NCBI GenBank assembly: GCA_900315495.1
Contig: OMZJ01000008.1
Coordinates: forward strand, 62,001-126,000
Direction: 5' to 3'
Length of the DNA: 64,000 nucleotides
DNA from: an uncultured Lachnospiraceae bacterium
GTDB taxonomy: Bacteria > Bacillota > Clostridia > Lachnospirales > Lachnospiraceae
The notes beneath the pieces were generated by a model. It was not told where the DNA came from. It searched no databases and was given only the letters and a program-made list of their open reading frames with translations. A program made the translations under genes and the position numbers. Below are positions 15,014 to 24,747 of the stretch, in pieces (positions within the stretch are counted from its first letter, which is position 1; each line of letters opens with the position of its first letter).

Positions 15014-16717
15014 TTGGCTGAGAATTCAATAAATTCAGCACTGCTGCGAAAAATGTTCCTCTCTGCGGCAGCCGGGCTGGAAGTAAATAAAGAATGGATC
15101 AATACCCTGAATGTATTCCCGGTACCGGACGGCGATACCGGCACCAACATGACACTGACCATCCTGTCCGCTGCCAAGGAAGTCACGGCACTTCCCGAGG
15201 AGCCGGCCATGGGCGATCTGTGCAAGGCGATTTCCTCCGGCTCCCTCCGCGGCGCACGGGGAAATTCCGGCGTCATTCTCTCACAGCTGTTCCGCGGTTT
15301 CACGAAGGAGATCCGGCAGTACGACGAGCTTGACATCCCAATCCTGACCTCCGCCCTGGTACGCGCGACAGAGACGGCCTACAAGGCGGTCATGAAGCCG
15401 AAGGAAGGCACCATCCTCACCGTGGCGAGAGGCCTGTCGGACAAGGCACAGGCGCTTGCCGGCCAGGACATGGACCTGGAGACCTTCATGAAGACCCTCA
15501 TTGAGGAGGGCGACCGGGTGCTGGCGACGACGCCGGATCTTCTTCCGGTCCTGAAGCAGGCGGGCGTGGTCGATTCCGGCGGGCAGGGCCTGATGCAGGT
15601 GCTCAAGGGGGCAATGGCCGGGTACCTGGGCGAAGAGGTTGTTCCGGCGCCCGAATCCGTGCAGATCGCAGCCGGCGCCGCAGGGGAGGGCTCCCGCGCG
15701 CAGGAGCCGCAGGACGAGATCCGCTTCGGCTACAGCGTGGAGTTCCTGTTCAAGTCGGCAGGCGGCGCCTCGGTGGAAGAGGCAAGGGCGCTTTCCGAGT
15801 ATTACAACCAGATCGGCGAGGGCGCTGCTGTCATCGCGGAGAACGGCATCCGAGTGCATGTTCATACCAATGACCCCGGCGCCGCGCTGCAGAAGGCGAC
15901 TGCGGACGGGCAGATCACGGATGTGCGCGTGAGCAATCTCCGGGATCTGACGCTGGTGGAGGTCCATGCGGATGTTGAACGCCTGAAGGCGGCTATCGAG
16001 TCCGAGAAGAAGGCGGCCGAGGCGGAGGCGCCGAAGGAAGAGTCCCGCGGGGAGCGCAAGGAGTACGGCTTCATCAGCGTGTCCTGCGGCAAGGGGCTCA
16101 GCGAGATCTTCAAGAGCCTCGGTGTGGATGTTGTGATCGAGGGCGGACAGACGATGAATCCGAGCACGGATGACATGCTCTGCGCCATCGACAAGGTGTG
16201 GGCGAAGAATGTCTTCATCCTGCCCAACAACTCCAACATCATCCTGGCGGCGAGCCAGGCGAAGGATCTGACGAAGGACTGCGCGGTCTATGTGATTCCG
16301 ACCAAGAATATCCCGCAGGGCGTCACGGCGATGATCAATTTTGCGCCGGAGAACTCGATGGAGGAGAATGCGGCGGCCATGGCGGATGCCATCAGCACCG
16401 TGAAATGCGGGCAGATCACCTACGCGGTGCGCGATACGGTGATTGACGGCGTGGAAGTGCACAAGGATGACTACATCGGCCTGGACGGTAAGCACATCCT
16501 GGCGGATGGGCAGGACCTCACGGAGGTGGCGGCGCAGACCGTGCAGAAGCTTGCGGACGCAGATTCCGAGATCGTCAGCATCTACTATGGCAGCGATATC
16601 ACCGAAGAGATGGTGAACGAGCTGACCAAGCGCCTCTCGGAGGAACTCCCGGGCGTGGAGATCGAGGTCAACAACGGCGGTCAGCCGATTTATTACTATA
16701 TTGTATCTGTGGAATAA
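15014..16717 (+). CDS. fakA: Fatty acid kinase catalytic subunit FakA (DAK2 domain)
   Basis: FakA phosphorylates fatty acids held by a FakB (DegV-type) partner; no FakB is in this window. A TTG start at 15014 follows AAGGAGGG. The N-terminal DAK2 domain has the metal/nucleotide motif VPDGDTGTNMTLT and GSLRGARGNSGVILSQLFRG. The middle and C-terminal parts (FGYSVEFLFK, VHTNDPGAAL, NNSNIILAA) match the YloV family over its whole length of about 550 residues; here 567. The Ala/Glu/Lys stretch at about 330-350 is a linker. Confidence 0.93.
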   Translation: MAENSINSALLRKMFLSAAAGLEVNKEWINTLNVFPVPDGDTGTNMTLTILSAAKEVTALPEEPAMGDLCKAISSGSLRGARGNSGVILSQLFRGFTKEIRQYDELDIPILTSALVRATETAYKAVMKPKEGTILTVARGLSDKAQALAGQDMDLETFMKTLIEEGDRVLATTPDLLPVLKQAGVVDSGGQGLMQVLKGAMAGYLGEEVVPAPESVQIAAGAAGEGSRAQEPQDEIRFGYSVEFLFKSAGGASVEEARALSEYYNQIGEGAAVIAENGIRVHVHTNDPGAALQKATADGQITDVRVSNLRDLTLVEVHADVERLKAAIESEKKAAEAEAPKEESRGERKEYGFISVSCGKGLSEIFKSLGVDVVIEGGQTMNPSTDDMLCAIDKVWAKNVFILPNNSNIILAASQAKDLTKDCAVYVIPTKNIPQGVTAMINFAPENSMEENAAAMADAISTVKCGQITYAVRDTVIDGVEVHKDDYIGLDGKHILADGQDLTEVAAQTVQKLADADSEIVSIYYGSDITEEMVNELTKRLSEELPGVEIEVNNGGQPIYYYIVSVE

Positions 16718-16728
16718 GCGAGGAGAGA

Positions 16729-18744
16729 ATGCGGGCGGAGGATTCCATCACGGTGATTCCGGGCGTCGGTGTCAAAACGGCGGCCCTGTATGAGAAACTC
16801 GGCATCGTCACCGTATCTGATCTGCTGAACAATTATCCGCGCGCCTATGAAAAGTACGAGGAACCCATCACGATCCGGGAGGCTGCAGAGCGGGACTTTG
16901 CGGCCGTCCGGGTCGTTCCTGTTTCAGCCCCTGTCGTTGTGCGGAGCAGCCGGGTGCCCTTTGTCACGGTGACGCTGACGGACCGGGAGGGCGGCCGGAT
17001 GTCCGCCATGTGGTTTCGGGCGGACTGGATCCGCGGGGCTGTCCGCACGGGGGAGGAGATCGTGCTGCGGGGAAGGCTGTCCGCGCGGGGGAGCCGGAGA
17101 GTCCTGACCCAGCCGAAGATTTTTTCCGTGGAGGCCTACGAACAGAAGACAAAGACCCTGCAGCCGGTGTATACCCTGACACCCGGCATCACGGCGCAGG
17201 CCATCGCAAAGCACATCCGGCTGGTCTTTGACGCGGGCGTCACACTGCCGGAGACACTTCCGGACGACTTGCGGGCGCGGTACGGCCTGATGGAGAAGAA
17301 CGAGGCGCTGCGGCAGATCCATTTCCCGGAGGACGCGGAGTGCTTTCCGGAAGCCAGACGGCGCCTGGTCTTCGAGGAGTTTGCGGGATTTCTGACGTCG
17401 GTCCGCCACATGAAAGAGGCGCTCGCGCGGGAGAAGAACCATTTTGCGCTGACACCGCGGCCGGAGATCGACCGGCTGCTGGAGAATCTTCCCTACCGCC
17501 TGACCGGCGCGCAGATGCGCACCTGGAAGGAGATTGAGGCGGACCTGACCGGGGACGGCATGATGCACCGCATGGTGCAGGGCGATGTGGGTTCCGGAAA
17601 GACGATTGTGGCCTTCCTGGCGATGATCCTGACTGGGCTCTGTCATTACCAGAGCGTCCTGATGGCGCCGACCGAGGTGCTGGCCGCGCAGCATTACCGC
17701 AAACTGACAAAGCTCCTGGCGGACAGCGGCCTGGCGCTGTCCGCGGTGCTTCTGACCGGGCATCTGGCGCCCGCCGATAAGAAGGAGGCGCTGGAGCGGA
17801 TCCGCAGCCACGAGGTCGATCTGATCGTCGGCACCCATGCGGTCTTTCAGAACCGGGTGACCTACGATGACCTGGCGCTGGTGGTCACCGACGAGCAGCA
17901 CCGGTTCGGCGTGAAACAGCGCAGCCGCCTCACCGAAAAGGGGCGGACGCCCCATGTCCTCGTGATGAGTGCCACCCCGATCCCCCGGTCGCTGGCGCTG
18001 ATCCTGTACGGAGACCTGGATATCTCCCTGATCGACGAGCTCCCGGCGGGACGGACGCCGATCCACTCCGCGGTCATCCCCGCAAAGGACCGGCCGAAGG
18101 CCTGGAACTTTCTGCGCCGGCAGGTGGAAGCCGGGCATCAGGCTTATGTGATCTGCCCGATGATTGAGCCCAGTGACGACATGCCGGGCACGGATGTTCT
18201 GTCCTGTGCGGAGAAACTGGCGGAGTTCCTGCAGGGGAGCGCCCGGGTCGGGGTGGTGCACGGGAAAATGCCGGAGCCGGACAAGGAGCGGGCCATGGAG
18301 GAATTTGCCGCGGGCCGCATCCAGGTGCTGGTTTCGACCACCGTCATTGAGGTCGGCGTGGATGTGCCAAACGCGACCATGATGATCATTGAGGATGCCG
18401 GGCGGTTCGGGCTGGCCCAGCTGCACCAGCTGCGGGGCCGGGTCGGACGGGGAACGGCGGAATCCTACTGCGTCTTCATCGACACATCGGGGGAGGAGGC
18501 CGCCGCGAAGCGGCTGAAGATTGTGGCAGATACCCGGGACGGATTTGCCATCGCCTCCGAGGATCTGAAGCTCCGCGGCCCGGGGGACTTCTTCGGCGAG
18601 CGCCAGAGCGGAGACCTGGAATTCCGTCTGGCGGATGTATATACCGACGCGGCGGTCTTAAAGCAGGCGGCGGAAGCGGTGGATGCGGCGGAGGCGGCCG
18701 GAACGCCCCTTGCTGCCGCAGAGCAGGATTTTTCGGAGGTTTGA
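16729..18744 (+). CDS. recG: ATP-dependent DNA helicase RecG
   Basis: RecG remodels stalled forks and branched DNA. 671 residues, normal length. The N-terminal wedge/OB domain (about 1-230) begins with PGVGVKTAALYEKLGI. Walker A is GDVGSGKT (about 285-292), the helicase II box is TDEQHRFG, and motif VI is QLRGRVGRG. The ATG at 16729 follows GAGGAGA and lies 11 nt after fakA. The order fakA-recG is that of Firmicutes, without the sdaAB genes found between them in Bacillus. Confidence 0.96.
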   Translation: MRAEDSITVIPGVGVKTAALYEKLGIVTVSDLLNNYPRAYEKYEEPITIREAAERDFAAVRVVPVSAPVVVRSSRVPFVTVTLTDREGGRMSAMWFRADWIRGAVRTGEEIVLRGRLSARGSRRVLTQPKIFSVEAYEQKTKTLQPVYTLTPGITAQAIAKHIRLVFDAGVTLPETLPDDLRARYGLMEKNEALRQIHFPEDAECFPEARRRLVFEEFAGFLTSVRHMKEALAREKNHFALTPRPEIDRLLENLPYRLTGAQMRTWKEIEADLTGDGMMHRMVQGDVGSGKTIVAFLAMILTGLCHYQSVLMAPTEVLAAQHYRKLTKLLADSGLALSAVLLTGHLAPADKKEALERIRSHEVDLIVGTHAVFQNRVTYDDLALVVTDEQHRFGVKQRSRLTEKGRTPHVLVMSATPIPRSLALILYGDLDISLIDELPAGRTPIHSAVIPAKDRPKAWNFLRRQVEAGHQAYVICPMIEPSDDMPGTDVLSCAEKLAEFLQGSARVGVVHGKMPEPDKERAMEEFAAGRIQVLVSTTVIEVGVDVPNATMMIIEDAGRFGLAQLHQLRGRVGRGTAESYCVFIDTSGEEAAAKRLKIVADTRDGFAIASEDLKLRGPGDFFGERQSGDLEFRLADVYTDAAVLKQAAEAVDAAEAAGTPLAAAEQDFSEV

Positions 18745-18747
18745 AGG

Positions 18748-19491
18748 ATGGATCTGGACACAGCCAGAGGGATGATTGACGCGGCGGACTGGAAAATGCG
18801 GGACAGCTTCTGTGCGCGGATGGAAGGCTCCGCGGCGGTTGCCGCGGCGAAATCGGCGTCCGGGGATGCGGTCTATCAGCCCGGGCGGGAAGACCAGATC
18901 CTGGCGGACCGGATGCAGGGAATCCCGGCGGAATTCCGCGATGCGTACAGGGGTTTCCTCTCCGGCGTCATGCGGATCAGCCGGGAATATCAGTACAGGA
19001 AACGTCTGCAGGCGGATCTGGCGCTGCCGTTTCCGCTCTCGGAAAATCCAAAGACCGCGGAGACGGTCGATCTGACAGGCGGGGAAGAGACAGACATCCT
19101 TGTGATGCTCTCATTTCTCTGCGCGCAGAGAAAACAGTATCTGGCCGGATTCTCCGGCGGATGCGCAGTCCTGTCCTGGGCGATCCGGAAGTCCGCGCGC
19201 AGGCAGACGGTTCTAGCCCTCTGCTGGGGGAGGGAGATCCCGGCGCAGGCTGCGGTGGCCGCGGCGGATTTTCAGATCCCGATTGTCCTGGCTGTGCCGG
19301 CCGGCCGGGGGAGTCTTCTGATCGGATTTCAAGCCGTGACGGAAAGCGCCAATACGCAGGCGTTCCTGACCATGCTTGTCAGCGAGATCCCCGGGTTTGT
19401 CCTGACCGGCGCATTGCTGCCGGAGGAAGAAAGCCGGCAGCCGGCGGACGGCGTTTCGGATCAGCGGCCGGACGGTGCCGCACAGGAATGA
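18748..19491 (+). CDS. Chorismate-mutase-domain protein with unrecognised C-terminal domain
   Basis: Residues 1-90 read as an AroQ-type chorismate mutase: Arg7, Arg24, Lys35 and Arg48-Glu49 (in YQPGRED) align with the active-site arginines, lysine and Arg-Glu of the Escherichia enzyme, while the Asp48 equivalent is Gln here. A Gln in REYQYRK fits the C-terminal active-site Gln. Residues 100-247 (SFLCAQRKQYLAGFSGGCAVLSW, IPIVLAVPAGRGSLLIGF, TMLVSEIPGFVLTGALL) do not match prephenate dehydratase or any domain I know. It lies 3 nt after recG. Chorismate conversion for Phe/Tyr synthesis is the likely role of the N-terminus (inference). Confidence 0.7.
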   Translation: MDLDTARGMIDAADWKMRDSFCARMEGSAAVAAAKSASGDAVYQPGREDQILADRMQGIPAEFRDAYRGFLSGVMRISREYQYRKRLQADLALPFPLSENPKTAETVDLTGGEETDILVMLSFLCAQRKQYLAGFSGGCAVLSWAIRKSARRQTVLALCWGREIPAQAAVAAADFQIPIVLAVPAGRGSLLIGFQAVTESANTQAFLTMLVSEIPGFVLTGALLPEEESRQPADGVSDQRPDGAAQE

Positions 19492-19523
19492 ACAAACGAA
19501 TCGAAAACAGGGAGGAATACGGG

Positions 19524-21056
19524 ATGGCTTCGGCAGAAGAAAACGAGAAAAATCGGAAAGAACTGTATGCGCGTCTGGATGAAATGGACGTTTACAACCG
19601 CACGCTTGGCAAGCTTGCATTTGACCAGGAGTGCTGCGCGCCGCCGGACGGGCTGGACCAGGCGGGAGCAGATATGGCGGTCATTGACAAGGCACTGTTC
19701 GGCCTGACCCATGATCCGCGCTATGTTCAGCTGGTCACACAGCTGCATCAGGACAGCACCGGCCTGACCGCAGTGCAGAAGACCATGGTCGACAAACACT
19801 ACGAGGCGATTCAAAAAAACGCCGGCCTGACGCCGGAGTTCTCCTATGAGCTGTCCTGCGCGGTCAACCAGGCATACGGAACCTGGCTGAAGGCGAAGCG
19901 GGACAATTCCTTTGCCGAGTACCGGGATACCCTCGAAAATCTGATCCGGCTCAAGCGGCAGGAGATGAGCCTGCGCGCTCCCGCGCTGCAGAAGGGCACC
20001 TGCTATGACACCTGCCTGGACGATTACGAGAAGGGTGTGGATTCGGCGATGCTGGATTCGTTTTTCGGCCAGCTGAAGGAGACGATCATCCCGCTGGTGT
20101 CCCGCATTCAAAAGAGCGGGAAGAAGATCCGCACGGATTTTCTCTCCCGGCCGGTGCCGATTCCGGAGCAGGAGCGGTTCTCCCGCCTGCTGCTGGATCT
20201 GGAGGGGCTGCGCGCGAGTTCTCTCGTCTTCATGACGACGGAGCATCCGTTTACAACGAATTTTGGCCCGAAGGATGTGCGGGTGACGACGCATTTCTAT
20301 GAGAACAGCTTCGTCTCCAACATCTTTACCACGCTGCACGAAGGGGGACACGCGCTGTTCATGCAGAACGAGCCGGAGGAACTGTACCGCAACCATGCGG
20401 ACAACGCGATGACGGACGGCATGCACGAGTGCATGTCGCGGTTCTATGAGAATATCGTGGGGCGGAGCGAGGCGTTTGCGTCCTTCATCCTGCCGAAGCT
20501 CCGGGAAACCTGCCCAGGACGGTTTGACGACATCACGGAGCGAGAGTTCTATGAGGGAATCAATGCTGTGACACCCGGGACCAACCGCTGCGATTCGGAC
20601 GAACTGACCTACTGCCTGCACATCATCGTGCGGTATGAGCTGGAAAAGCAGTTCATGAACGGGGAGATGTCCGTGGACCAGATCCCGGCGGAGTGGAACC
20701 GCAGGTACAGGGAATACCTTGGTGTCGAGGTGCCGGATGACCGGGAGGGATGCCTGCAGGATGTGCACTGGACCGGCATGTTCGGGTACTTCCCGTCTTA
20801 TGCGCTGGGCAATGCCTACGGCGCGCAGATCCTTCACGCGATGAAGAAGGATCTGGACGTGGAGGGACAGATTCACCGGGGAGACCTCTCCGGGATCCTG
20901 GCATGGCTCAAGAAAAATGCCTTCTCCTGCGCATCCCTTCTGACGCCGCGGGACTGGCTGATCCGGGTGACCGGCGAGCCGCTGAATCCGGCGTATTATC
21001 TGACCTATCTGACGGAGAAATACACCGCACTGTACGGCCTCTCCCCGGAGAACTGA
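19524..21056 (+). CDS. M32 family metallocarboxypeptidase
   Basis: A zinc carboxypeptidase of the Taq/M32 type, trimming peptides from the C-terminus in the cytosol. The HExxH motif (HEGGH) is at residues 272-276, with downstream ECMSRFYENIVGRS supplying the third zinc ligand. TPGTNRCDSDELTYCLHIIVRYE and WTGMFGYFPSYALGNAYGAQ are family blocks. ATG 19524 follows GGGAGG (19510-19515); an upstream in-frame ATG at 19488 has no such site. 510 residues, normal length, no signal peptide. Confidence 0.93.
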   Translation: MASAEENEKNRKELYARLDEMDVYNRTLGKLAFDQECCAPPDGLDQAGADMAVIDKALFGLTHDPRYVQLVTQLHQDSTGLTAVQKTMVDKHYEAIQKNAGLTPEFSYELSCAVNQAYGTWLKAKRDNSFAEYRDTLENLIRLKRQEMSLRAPALQKGTCYDTCLDDYEKGVDSAMLDSFFGQLKETIIPLVSRIQKSGKKIRTDFLSRPVPIPEQERFSRLLLDLEGLRASSLVFMTTEHPFTTNFGPKDVRVTTHFYENSFVSNIFTTLHEGGHALFMQNEPEELYRNHADNAMTDGMHECMSRFYENIVGRSEAFASFILPKLRETCPGRFDDITEREFYEGINAVTPGTNRCDSDELTYCLHIIVRYELEKQFMNGEMSVDQIPAEWNRRYREYLGVEVPDDREGCLQDVHWTGMFGYFPSYALGNAYGAQILHAMKKDLDVEGQIHRGDLSGILAWLKKNAFSCASLLTPRDWLIRVTGEPLNPAYYLTYLTEKYTALYGLSPEN

Positions 21057-21083
21057 CGGCGGATCGCGGCTGCCCCCGCAGGG

Positions 21084-21112
21084 TTGACGGGGCGGCGGCG
21101 CGAGCATATAAT
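21084..21112 (+). promoter_or_regulatory. rsmD promoter
   Basis: -35 TTGACG (21084-21089), 17-nt spacer, -10 TATAAT (21107-21112). Expected start near 21119, only about 15 nt before the rsmD ATG. Confidence 0.8.
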
Positions 21113-21133
21113 ACACGGGAACGGAGAATATCT

Positions 21134-21685
21134 ATGCGTGTGATTGCAGGAAGCGCTAGAAGACTGGAGCTGAAGACACCGCCGGGTCTCGACACGAGGC
21201 CGACGACGGACAGAATCAAGGAAACCCTGTTCAATATCCTGCAGCCGGATCTGTACGGCTGCAGATTTCTGGATCTGTTCGCCGGGAGCGGCCAGATCGG
21301 AATCGAGGCGCTCAGCCGGGGTGCGGCTTACGCGGTCTTTGTGGACAAGGACCGGACCGCAGTCGGCTGTATCCGGGATAACCTGATGCACACGCATCTG
21401 GCGGATCAGGCGGAAGTCGTCCAGACGGACGCGGTCTCCGCGATCGCCCGGATGCAGGGCCGGCAGGCGCCGTTTGACATGGTATTCATGGATCCTCCCT
21501 ACCGGCAGGGACTGGAACTGCCCGTGCTTCTGGCACTGAACGGCTCCGGCCTGGTGACCGGGGATACGACGGTCATCGTCGAAGCCGCTCTGAAGGATGA
21601 GCTGGATTTTTCCGGCAGCGGGTTTGCCATGGTCCGGGTCAAGGAATACAAGACGAACAAGCATTATTTCCTGAAAAAGGTCTGA
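21134..21685 (+). CDS. rsmD: 16S rRNA (guanine-966-N2)-methyltransferase RsmD
   Basis: The start MRVIAGSARRLELKTPPG, the SAM-binding LDLFAGSGQIGIEALSRGA and the catalytic DPPY (residues 120-123) are diagnostic. ATG 21134 lies just after GGAGA and close to the promoter, giving 183 residues; longer upstream open frame lies before the promoter. As in most Firmicutes it precedes coaD. Confidence 0.95.
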   Translation: MRVIAGSARRLELKTPPGLDTRPTTDRIKETLFNILQPDLYGCRFLDLFAGSGQIGIEALSRGAAYAVFVDKDRTAVGCIRDNLMHTHLADQAEVVQTDAVSAIARMQGRQAPFDMVFMDPPYRQGLELPVLLALNGSGLVTGDTTVIVEAALKDELDFSGSGFAMVRVKEYKTNKHYFLKKV

Positions 21686-21743
21686 CGGACGGGCAGAGGC
21701 TTTGATTCCCTTCCGGAAGTCTTGACCGCACAGGGAGGAAATT

Positions 21744-22241
21744 ATGACCACAGCGATTTATCCGGGGAGTTTTGACCCGGTGACCCGGGGCCATCTGGAC
21801 ATCATCGAGCGGGCCAGCAGGGTGGCGGACCGCCTCATCGTCTCCGTACTGATCAACAGTGCCAAGAATCCGCTGTTTACGGTGGAGGAGCGCGTGCAGC
21901 TCCTGCGGGAGGAGACGGCATACCTGCCGAATGTCACGGTGGATTCCTTTGACGGCCTTCTGGTGGAACACGCCAGAAAGCACGGGGCCCATCTGATTGT
22001 CCGGGGACTGCGCGCAGTGACGGATTTTGAGTACGAGCTGCAGATGTCTCAGACCAACCGGAAGATCGCCCCGGAGGTGGATACCATCTTTTTCACCACC
22101 AGCCTGGAATATGCCTATCTGAGCTCCAGCACGGTGAAGGAAGTGGCGGGGTTCGGCGGGGACATCTCCGCGTTTGTGACGCCGCAGGTGGAAAAAGCCG
22201 TGTTCGCAAAGATTGCAGCCGGGCGGAACAAAATGCGGTGA
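21744..22241 (+). CDS. coaD: Phosphopantetheine adenylyltransferase
   Basis: Makes dephospho-CoA from 4'-phosphopantetheine and [16 protein letters not shown] is the nucleotidyltransferase (HxGH-type) motif; [15 protein letters not shown] and [16 protein letters not shown] are the other family blocks. 165 residues. The ribosome binding site is GGGAGGAAA (21734-21742). Confidence 0.96.
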   Translation: MTTAIYPGSFDPVTRGHLDIIERASRVADRLIVSVLINSAKNPLFTVEERVQLLREETAYLPNVTVDSFDGLLVEHARKHGAHLIVRGLRAVTDFEYELQMSQTNRKIAPEVDTIFFTTSLEYAYLSSSTVKEVAGFGGDISAFVTPQVEKAVFAKIAAGRNKMR

Positions 22242-22396
22242 TCTGGAAATCGAACCGGAATCGGTCATACGGTCCTATCAGAAGAAATACCGAACAGAAA
22301 CCGGCAGTTCGGAGGCAAAGCCGAACAGATATCGGCCATTCGGGAAGCCGGTGAACATCTAAGCCCGGTGAATACAGGAATCCGGAGGGATCCAAT

Positions 22397-23038
22397 ATGA
22401 GCAGAATAGAGGAATTGATCGGGGAGATCGAGGAATACATTGACGGCTGCAAGCTTCAGCCCTTCTCCAGCACGAAGATTATCGTCGACAAGGCACAGCT
22501 GGAGGAGCTTCTGGTGGAGCTCCGCCACAGAACTCCGGATGAGATCAAGAAATATCAGCGGATTCTGAGCAACAAGGACGCGATCTTAAAGGATGCGCGG
22601 GCCCAGGCAGAGGCCATCATCACGGCGGCCAATGTCCAGACCAATGAGATGGCCAACCAGTCCGAGATTGTTCAGCGCGCCTATACCAAGGCCAATGAGA
22701 TCATCTCGGACGCCACGGCGAGAGCGCAGGAGATCATGAACAAGGCGGTGGACGACGCCAACGAGCTTCGGACCGGCGCGGTCTCCTATACCGATGAGAT
22801 GCTGGCGAATGCGCAGAACCTGATCGGAACCGGCATGACGGACATCAAGGAGAAATATGCCGCCATGATGGATCAGCTGCAGCAGAGCTACGATGTGCTG
22901 ACCTCGAACCGCAGGGAACTGGTGCCGCCGGAACAGATTCAGAAGCCGGAGATCCAGGCGTCCGAGGAGGAGGAAACGCCGGAAGAGCCAGATGCGGACC
23001 AGGCGGACGGCCAGCCGGATATCCCGAAGGCGGAATAA
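22397..23038 (+). CDS. Coiled-coil protein resembling V-type ATPase subunit H
   Basis: 213 residues. After a short N-terminal domain (SRIEELIGEIEEYIDGCKLQ) comes a long helix with heptad-like Ala/Glu/Ile pattern (about 60-150: AQAEAIITAANVQTNEMANQ and similar) and an acidic, Pro-rich tail. Genes of this type after coaD are common in Clostridia and are usually named only ATPase or subunit H-like; some resemble DivIVA-like scaffolds. No ATP-synthase genes are nearby. ATG 22397 follows GGAGGG. Confidence 0.75.
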   Translation: MSRIEELIGEIEEYIDGCKLQPFSSTKIIVDKAQLEELLVELRHRTPDEIKKYQRILSNKDAILKDARAQAEAIITAANVQTNEMANQSEIVQRAYTKANEIISDATARAQEIMNKAVDDANELRTGAVSYTDEMLANAQNLIGTGMTDIKEKYAAMMDQLQQSYDVLTSNRRELVPPEQIQKPEIQASEEEETPEEPDADQADGQPDIPKAE

Positions 23039-23060
23039 CAAACAGAAGAGAACTTTTGGC

Positions 23061-23098
23061 GGACCGCTGTTTCCGGAGGAAGCAGCGGTCCCCCTTTA
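23061..23098 (+). terminator. probable terminator after the coiled-coil gene
   Basis: A 9-bp stem (23061-23069 with 23083-23091), 13-nt loop, followed by a weak T-rich tail (CCCTTTATT). It lies 22 nt after the stop. Confidence 0.65.
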
Positions 23099-23162
23099 TT
23101 CGTTTTACCCGATGATTCGTTCAGGGGGAATTGTCCCCGAAACATAGGAAGGAGCCGCAGCG

Positions 23163-24644
23163 TTGGTCAAACTCCCATCCGAATATACCCGGCAGATGAA
23201 GGATCTTCTGGGCGAAGAAGAATACAGCCGCTACCTGGCCTGCTTCAGCGAGCCGAAGGCGGGCGGTCTCCGGGTCAATACCGCAAAGATTTCGCCGGCG
23301 GCCTTCGAGAAGATTTCTCCCTTCCCGCTGCGCCCGATCCCGTGGGTCCCGGGCGGCTACTACCTGGCCCCGGATGTGCGCGCCGCGAAGGATCCCTTTT
23401 ACTTCGCGGGGCTTTTTTACCTGCAGGAGGCATCGGCGATGACGCCGGCCGCTTTCCTGCCGGTGCGGGAGGGAGACCGCGTGGCGGATCTGTGCGCGGC
23501 ACCCGGCGGGAAGAGCACGGCGCTGGCGGCAAAACTGCACGGGACGGGATTCCTCCTGAGTAACGACATCAGCAGCTCCCGGACCAAGGCCCTGCTCAAA
23601 AATCTGGAGCTGTTCGGCGTGCCCAATGCGCTGATCACCAGTGAGGCGCCGGACCGGCTGGCGGACCGCTTCCCGGAATATTTTGACCGCGTTCTGGTGG
23701 ATGCCCCCTGCTCCGGGGAGGGCATGTTCCGGAAAGAGCCGGCGGTGATCCGCAGCTGGGAGGAGCACGGGCACGCGTTTTACGTCGCCCTGCAGCGGGA
23801 GATCACAAGAGCGGCCCTCCGCATGCTCCGGCCGGGCGGAATCCTGTCCTATTCCACCTGCACCTTCTCGCCGCTGGAAAATGAGGCGATCATCGCGGAA
23901 CTTCTGGCGGAGAATCCGGGACTGCGGGTGCTCCGGCTTCCGGACGTTCCGGGGTTTGACCACGGTCATCCAGAATGGGCGGACGGGAATCCGCAGCTGG
24001 CTGGCTGCATCCGCATCTGGCCCCAGAGAGTCCGGGGAGAGGGACATTTCATCGCACAGCTGCAGAAGCCGGGGGAGGATCCCGTGCGGCCGGCGGCCGC
24101 TGGCATCCCCTGCGCCGTGTCTGGAAGAATTGAGAACATCCCGGACAGAAAAAGTGAAGGACCTGTACAAAAAAGGGGATCCGCCCGGGCGCGGGGCGGG
24201 GCGGTCCGCGTCCCCCGCGCGGCAGAGAATGCCGGATGGCGGGATGCCGTGCAGTCGTTTTTCACCCATGTGAAGCGGGATTTTCCGCTGGAGCAGGCGG
24301 TGCTCCGGGAGGAGAGCGTCCTCCTGCCGGCGGTCCCGGATGTTCTTGCGGCAGGCCTTCGAATCATGCGCAACGGGCTTCTTCTCGGGGAGAGCCGGAA
24401 CGGTCGTTTTACGCCGTCCCAGGCTCTTGCCATGACGCTTTCGGCCGATACCTTTGACAATGCACTGGATCTTCCCAGGGAGGATGACCGGGTGATCCGG
24501 TATCTCAAGGGGGAGACCATTGAGGGACCGGAGGCGGTGGACGGGACGGTGCTGATCTGCGTGGCCGGCTTCCCGCTGGGATTCGGCAAGGCCTCCCGGG
24601 GAATGATCAAGAACCAGTATCTCCCCGGCTGGAGATGGCAGTAA
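23163..24644 (+). CDS. RsmF/NOL1-NOP2-sun type rRNA m5C methyltransferase
   Basis: Methylates cytosine-5 of rRNA. VADLCAAPGGKSTALAA is the SAM motif, Cys183 lies in DAPCSGEGMF and the nucleophile Cys233 in YSTCTFSPLENE. The C-terminal part (NGLLLGESRNGRFTPSQALAM, about 400-493) is the RsmF-type C-terminal domain. The start is a TTG at 23163 after AAGGAG (23149-23154). A basic, low-complexity insertion (about 325-360) separates the domains. Confidence 0.9.
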   Translation: MVKLPSEYTRQMKDLLGEEEYSRYLACFSEPKAGGLRVNTAKISPAAFEKISPFPLRPIPWVPGGYYLAPDVRAAKDPFYFAGLFYLQEASAMTPAAFLPVREGDRVADLCAAPGGKSTALAAKLHGTGFLLSNDISSSRTKALLKNLELFGVPNALITSEAPDRLADRFPEYFDRVLVDAPCSGEGMFRKEPAVIRSWEEHGHAFYVALQREITRAALRMLRPGGILSYSTCTFSPLENEAIIAELLAENPGLRVLRLPDVPGFDHGHPEWADGNPQLAGCIRIWPQRVRGEGHFIAQLQKPGEDPVRPAAAGIPCAVSGRIENIPDRKSEGPVQKRGSARARGGAVRVPRAAENAGWRDAVQSFFTHVKRDFPLEQAVLREESVLLPAVPDVLAAGLRIMRNGLLLGESRNGRFTPSQALAMTLSADTFDNALDLPREDDRVIRYLKGETIEGPEAVDGTVLICVAGFPLGFGKASRGMIKNQYLPGWRWQ

Positions 24645-24715
24645 CCATCGGCAGACAAGCGCCGGCAGACGAAAGAACGGTCAGGAATTGGTATCTGCCC
24701 GGCTGGAGACGGCGG
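24612..24715 (+). repeat. imperfect duplication of the 3' end of the rsmF-like gene
   Basis: The last 30 coding bases (24612-24641, NQYLPGWRW-type peptide) recur at 24686-24715 in the spacer before the next gene, with about five changes. The second copy lies after the stop and is not part of a gene I can support. Confidence 0.6.
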
Positions 24716-24747
24716 CAGGAACCGGCAGAAAAATACAGGAGTACAGA

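Noticed and set aside
19488-19523. earlier start for the M32 peptidase
   Set aside because: ATG 19488 has no binding site, whereas ATG 19524 follows GGGAGG at the right distance.
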